Shown here: positions 59,301 through 64,000 of the stretch, in pieces | Numbering within the stretch: the first letter of the stretch is position 1 | Layout of the letters: every line of letters starts with the position of its first letter | Assembly (NCBI GenBank): GCA_023213395.1 | Contig: CM041465.1 | Span: 119,419,741-119,483,740 of the forward strand | Direction: 5' to 3' | Length of the DNA stretch: 64,000 nucleotides | From: Cycas panzhihuaensis | Lineage: Eukaryota; Cycadophyta | The notes under the pieces: generated by a model | Databases searched by the model: none | The model's input: the letters and a program-made list of their open reading frames with translations, nothing else | What the model was told of the DNA's origin: nothing | Program-made: the position numbers and the translations under genes

Positions 59301-62300
59301 ATATAGAAATTAGTGAAAAAGGAAATTAGATGAGAGAAAATCAATCTTGTAGAAGTGGTAGGCTCATAAAGGAATAAAGTAGGATAAAGGATCCAAGCTC
59401 ATAATCATTAACCAAACAATGTGAATATATGAGGAAAGTTTCCAATAGTATTTTGACAACACTTTGCTACTAAAAATTTCCTCCTATTTCTAATGGAAAA
59501 TGTGGAGTATAAATAGAAGTAGAAAAGTTCTTCTATTGTGGATTTAGAGCCCATGGTTTCAATGAAACCATAGATAAAATTCATGGACTCATGGTCATGG
59601 ATTTGGAAGAGAAATAAATGCTGAATGGAGATGGTTCTTATATAAATACACTTAAATTTTAGCTCATCAAAGGGGAGGGGCATGGAGTATTTACCTCTAG
59701 TATGCTTCCTTTAGACTGGTAATTAACTCTAGATGTGAGACATAAGAAAATATGCAAAAAATTTCAAGAACATTGCCCACAATTTCTTTGTGGTGCAGAT
59801 GTTACACCATGAAGTTTTAGAGTTATGTGATTTGCACCATGAAGTTTTTTATAATGTTACATATCTCTACTATGATAAAAATTATGAGAATTAGTCAAGT
59901 GCTATACTGCAACAAAATTTATAGTAGTATAGATGCACCATTATAAATGTCATCATAATGCACAACTTTTTGTAGTGGTACATAACTTTCATTGTAGTAC
60001 AAATAAAGGCAATCAAAAAATTTAAAAATTAAGAAAATTTTAAAGAAAAATAAATGTCAAACAAAGGATGTAAGAAAGCCTAGAAGCATTCTTAGGGTTG
60101 TTGGGGGCTTGTTTTATGACTTATAATACTTAAGTGTATAACTTATTTGCACCACTGATTGAAGTCAAAATCATCATAGGCTAAACACTTATACCCATGA
60201 CTAAGACAATAAGCAAATATTAGTAGAATATATATGAAAGCTAAAAATGAATTAAAATAAAGTAATACATGATGTATACCTTGGATTACCTATGCTAAGA
60301 TGGATGTTGGATTCCTAAGTTGTATGAAATAGGAAGTACCACCAAATGATAGGGTAAGTGGTGGTGTAGTAGATGGAGGAGTAGGACCTAAGCAAAATGT
60401 CAAGGTTATGGAGGTGCTAAAATAGTTGACTAAGATAGACGAGGAGGTTAGTAGAGTCAAGCAACTAACTAGGATAGATGGTGATGCTAATAGAGTTGAA
60501 TAACCAACCATATGAGAGGGAGGAGCAATTGGGCAAGGGGCTAGAGGTAGTAGTGATGATGTATGTTGTATTGAATGTAGAGAGGGTCTGACCACTAACT
60601 TAAGGTTTTTTGAGAAGGTGTATTATTTTTAGGTTATTTCTTTTTATTTGCTTATATTGAATTATTACTCAATTATGTGTTTTTAGGGACTTATGCATAT
60701 TTATATAGGATATTGAATTGTCACTTATGTTTGATATGCAGGTAGAGAGGTGATGGAGGCTAATTTTGTCAAGCAGACTCTTCATAGTCTACTTCCATTT
60801 ATATATGGTTTGGAGGAGCCTCTAATATGGTAGGAAGGTGACCTTGAGTTCTTAGGTTACCACATGTAATATTTTGTTCCAATTATCAGGGCTTGAAATA
60901 TGTACCATGATTTGCAGGCTTGTGTAACCATGCGAGAGGTAGAGCTAGGCATGGCTAGCTATAAGGGAGGCGGAGTTATATGCATAACTGGTTATGAGTG
61001 GGATGCAGTTACAAGCATAATTAGTAGTATGTGGGGTAGAGTTACAGACCCAAGTGAGTGAGTTAGAGGTGCAACTAAAGGCTAGAGAGAGTGAGCGATC
61101 ATATATACAATAAGTAATACTAGCTTGGGTAGGGGGATAATCTACACCCACACCCTCAAGGAGCTAGAGTGTTCACCAGTCTTAGATATATACCCATAAG
61201 TGTGAATTGACACAGACACATACTCACTAATATAGGAGCAAGTAGGGTAGTGTATAGAAATAGCCATTACCACTGTAACTACCACAGTAGCCCAGATCAA
61301 GTGAGGAGTCTAGAATTGGGAAAGTGAGAGAGAGGAGAGGGGATAAGAGTCCACTCTATAGGAATAGGGATGTAACTATATGAGATCAACTTTGATCATG
61401 ATATCCATACCCGTGGAAGCTAGAGGACCATGAGATGTTATACTATTGTATTAAATGTATTGTGTTATTTTGACACTTTTGTGTATATATTGAGACCTTT
61501 TTTGTTTAAATGTGATGTACATTATCTCCTTGTCTCTATTTCTTATTCCCCCTAATGCTTAATCTCTTAGGTTATGCATGAGTCTATTTTGTTAGTTATA
61601 CATAGTTATATGGTCATTTTTTTAGATTTTTATTAATATTTATTTTTTTAAACTTTTAAATGTTAAAATTAGAAATGCAATATACAAAACATCTAATGGT
61701 GAGTAAAAGATAAAATAATAGAGTGTAAGAAAGATGAAGTATGTGCACAAATAAACATTATATGTGGAGAATTGGTCAAAAATTAAATTAGAGAAAATAA
61801 AAGAGTACATACTTATAGTACGTGCTCACCATTAGTGAGAGAACCTCATTAGTCAACTTAGAGGTGGTACACATCTCTAGGTGGCCCACAACCTCTAATA
61901 TAAAAATATAAATAAATAGAGATAGAGACTATATAGGGGTAATTTATGTAATTAAGTATTACACCAATCATTCCCCCCTGCAATAATCAATTACATAAAT
62001 TATTATTACATTAAAAAATAAAACTTGAGTCTTTAAAAGTATGCTAGATCAAAACCTGCTACTTTAGAATATCTGAGCTATCAATATCCATATGAAGTAA
62101 AGTCCATCTCCTAGAATACATGGGTTGCTAGCCACTATAATCTCCAATTAATTAGGAACTTCCTTTATGTATGTGAATTAATCAGTGTTAGTAAGAGTAG
62201 TTGTAAAGTGATCCCATCCCTTGCTTATATGGGAATGTAAGCAATCTTCAAGTGAAAAATATACAAATGGTAAGAGTAGCTTCTAAAAGTATATCCTACT

Positions 62301-64000
62301 TCTTGCTAAATAAGACTATCACTTCTTGGACATCTAATGGCTAGAAATACAATAGGCTCTATGGCCTTATATTTGCCTCAATGGGCCAAAAAAACTAGTA
62401 ATAAAAATTAATACATGACTTAAATGGATAGATGTGACTTAAATTGTTACATGAATGATCTCTCTCATATAATAAAGCTCAAAATTCAATGGGTTCTTAA
62501 GAGCCAAAAAATTAAAGTTTGGTACATGTTATCCCCCGTATTTGGGGTATATTACATTAGAAAATAGTATGGAACCTTAAGAATTGCATGTAAATACCTA
62601 AAGAGGCTGAGAAAATAAAGAAATATGAAGATTTGATGAAAACTTTAAACTTTAAGCTAAAAAATTTGCACTAAAACAACTCCAAAAATCATCAAGTAAC
62701 CTGCCAATAGAAAGATCTCTCTATTATGAGTTCAATACAATATATGGGACTAAAAAAGGAGCACCCTAGCTCAAGATATTATTAAAATTGTGAGGGATAC
62801 TCAATAAAAGCTAAAAATAGGGGACTAGCCCCTTTCACTAGCTAACTACTAGTCGGGTAACATCTCCATATGACTAGGGGCTATGCGAGTAAGGGGCTAG
62901 GTGAACTTGAAAAGGTTATACAATCTAATTTTAGCTAATTTTAAATATACAAAAAAATATTAACCATAAAAAATATTGACGTCTGCCAAATTAAAATATG
63001 TCAAAAAATTGAAATCTTTAATAAAAGAAGATTAACCTTAAAATATTTAGGGTTCTGCCATTTCTTTGATCTATGTGGCCATATGAATATTATAAGACGT
63101 TGCCATTATAATAGGGCTGCCATGGTTAGTACAAGATGTAGAGACAAGTAGATTGTTGGTGCCACCAATGAAGAGAGAGCATGTAGATATAAATAACCAG
63201 AGATAGATGAAGCAACTAAAGATGTAGTATTTGCATTATGATGTAGATCTAGCCATGGTTTCACTCACAAGTAGATGTAAAAAATGATTAAAGACCTTAA
63301 GAAATCACTTCACATTCAATTAAAGGGCACTCAGAGAAAGGGACATCTATAAAGGTGCAAGTCCAGATTCACAGTCCTATACACATTATTCACTAGGCTC
63401 ATTAAGTAGATGAAAGAACAACCGAAAAGACCATCTAAAATGCCCCTATTGCCTATTAAATGATTCATCTACGTGAGAGCACAAAGCAACATAATGATAC
63501 TAATAGGATCCACTAGCTATTGAATATATTACATTACTTGTTTCAGAACCTTCTTCTGAATAACCATTCTTGCATTTCCATAAAATTTATGCCTCACATA
63601 CCCTAGGCTATGAAAACCCTTCATCACTAAAAGATCAGTCGATTTTATTGATACAGATAATACAAATGATGAAGCACCTACATCTGATAGCCCAAAAAAT
63701 AGTAGAGTGCCCTACATCTAAAAGGCCCACATCTTGATATGAAAGTTAGCCTATATGGATCGACAATAAGCTAAGAAGGACTAGCCAAAGCAAATTGTAA
63801 ATTTTACCTCTTATAAACAGTGTTAGTAATCCTCTAGTTAAGGCTATTGGCAATAAATAGAGCCTAGCTCAAGTGTAGATTTTCCATAAAGAACATATAG
63901 TCATGAGGAACATCTTCAATTTATTGCTATGCAAAACTTTAAACAATAGGATGCTCCCATGTTAAGGACTGAGGTATCTCATGGAGTTGGCCAATATCAT
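56393..64000. other. A+T-rich stretch with no recognisable gene
   Basis: Only short frames without family features: 59408-59683, 60290-60595 and 60945-61151, all minus. The last two are shadows of purine-rich repeats on the plus strand. 60750-60840 plus gives a short clean stretch (ANFVKQTLHSLLPFIYGLEE) that I cannot assign. A TC microsatellite lies at 58649-58675. GCACCATGAAGTTTT-like words repeat near 59805-59850. Possibly decayed transposon interiors. Confidence 0.55.
58649..58675. repeat. TC microsatellite
   Basis: Uninterrupted (TC)n of about 27 bp within a C+T/A-rich stretch. Confidence 0.9.

Noticed and set aside
60290-61151. Minus-strand frames rich in Ser/Thr/Pro
   Set aside because: They arise from purine-rich repetitive plus-strand text and match no family.
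1-64000. CRISPR arrays, bacterial operons, rRNA genes, canonical tRNA genes
   Set aside because: None seen. The repeats present are LTRs, tandem duplications and microsatellites, and no cloverleaf with both good A and B boxes was found by eye.

Overview
The window reads as nuclear DNA of a land plant with a large, repeat-rich genome. Support comes from a split gene with plant-type GT/AG introns, Ty1/copia and Ty3/gypsy elements primed by initiator tRNA-Met, one Tat-like Ty3 element with a different primer site, and long A+T-rich stretches of decayed sequence. The retroelements are old (diverged LTRs, many stops and frameshifts), which fits a gymnosperm or fern better than a small angiosperm genome. 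That last point is inference, and I cannot name the species.

Layout. 1-3949: a minus-strand Ty1/copia element cut by the window edge, with its 5' LTR at 3303-3949. 4116-17190: a plus-strand Ty3/gypsy element with a perfect 5-bp target duplication (ATCCT), carrying inside it a minus-strand Ty3/gypsy element (4501-10868). 17196-19762: mostly non-coding. 19763-23285: the only convincing host gene, six exons on the minus strand, encoding a predicted 182-aa Ser/Asp- and His/Arg-rich protein with a conserved-looking C-terminus. 23286-26031: non-coding with simple and tandem repeats. 26032-51853: a minus-strand Ty3/gypsy element with an internal tandem duplication of about 2.7 kb, interrupted by a 16.4-kb plus-strand Tat-like element (29298-45715). 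51854-64000: A+T-rich sequence without a recognisable gene, containing a recent tandem duplication of about 565 bp next to a primer-binding-site-like motif.

The Tat-like element is the most interesting part. It is G+C-rich against an A+T-rich background and has LTRs of about 2.57 kb and a tRNA-Arg-type primer site. Its gag-pol is broken. The RNase H next to the reverse transcriptase has lost its first catalytic Asp. A second RNase H with all four catalytic acids lies about 3.7 kb downstream of integrase, just before the 3' LTR. Between them, on the opposite strand, is a decayed reading frame resembling a plant mobile domain (PMD) protein, with a good TATA box of its own upstream.

Host and transposon layers are distinct. 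The RS-like gene is intact and probably expressed. None of the retroelements could encode a full set of proteins as they stand.
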